A DNA stretch of 64,000 nucleotides from Malurus cyaneus samueli (Eukaryota; Chordata; Aves; Passeriformes; Maluridae). Below the pieces are notes generated by a model that ran no database searches, was not told the DNA's origin, and saw only the letters and a list, made by a program, of their open reading frames with translations. The translations under genes were made by a program, and so were the position numbers. Below, one piece after another: positions 63,597 through 64,000 of this stretch (its first letter is position 1; each line of letters opens with the position of its first letter). The DNA lies in the NCBI GenBank assembly GCA_009741485.1, contig CM019216.1:26085787-26149786 (forward strand), read 5' to 3'.

Positions 63597-64000
63597 TTAC
63601 ACTCTTTTTCTTTGTCTCATTGAAACTTTAATTTTCTGTTGCAAAAAGTCTTTTTTGTGCATGTGTTAAACAATGTCTGTTTTGACACATGCTTGTACAT
63701 TATGGTTTCAGCTTAATTTGGAAATTTTAACTGCACAATGAAAAGCATAAAATTGCTTTAAAACACTTCCTTGTTCTTATACCATACCTACTATTCCTGG
63801 CACTTAGAAGAAGATGCATGGTTTCATTTGCATTATCTTTTTCTTCCCAGCAAATATTTTATCTTAACTTGTTAGAGTACAGTGGATTTGACTGTCTCAT
63901 AGTCTTTAAAATAAAAAAAAAAAAAACCAAACAATTAAATACCATCAAAATAGACATAGATGTAGGCAAAACAGAGTAGACTTATATTTTTGAAAGCCTT
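63597..64000. other. Gene-free AT-rich DNA
   Basis: Nothing recognised to the window end. Confidence 0.6.

Overview
The window looks like bird genomic DNA, probably from a songbird or another neoavian. The evidence is a dominance of CR1 LINE fragments in both orientations (several with the CR1 3' tail of repeated ATTCTATG/ATTCTGTG-type units) and endogenous-retrovirus LTRs of the kind common in passerine genomes. I see no SINE background, no bacterial-style gene packing and no convincing protein-coding gene, tRNA or rRNA. Most of the window is AT-rich intergenic or intronic sequence. The longest open frame (258 aa) is a by-product of a GC-rich tandem repeat inside an LTR.

Layout. 1-8,325 is clean single-copy DNA with a solo LTR (1,025-2,527, with a 5-bp target-site duplication), a small inverted repeat (about 2,555-3,341) and CR1 pieces. 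8,326-9,569 is a disturbed block: base-level noise, a fragment of CR1, a 25-base N gap and poly-A/G/T filler. 9,570-20,720 and 25,386-36,409 are the two arms (about 11 kb each) of a large inverted repeat. The DNA between the arms is not random. 20,721-21,160 completes a CR1 element. 21,160-23,835 is a very noisy reverse-complement copy of 6,285-8,325. 23,836-25,385 is a GC-rich orphan segment with its own minisatellite. From 36,410 to 64,000 the sequence is again clean and gene-free, with CR1 pieces, one further LTR-like stretch and an old CR1 that still shows reverse-transcriptase motifs (47,500-49,300).

The main result is structural. Read together, the two inverted repeats say that 9,570-23,835 is a reverse-complement copy of one continuous locus: 6,285-8,325, then a CR1, then 25,386-36,409. 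The clean left flank stops inside that CR1 at 8,325 and the right arm stops inside the same CR1 at 25,386. The simplest explanation is that the true locus joins 8,325 to 25,386 across only about 440 bp of CR1, and that 8,326-25,385 was inserted by gap filling with a long read in the wrong orientation. Indel-rich noise patches in the left copy, the N gap and the homopolymer filler agree with this. A genuine inverted duplication, for example on a W chromosome, cannot be excluded from the sequence alone. I found no new multi-gene biological system.
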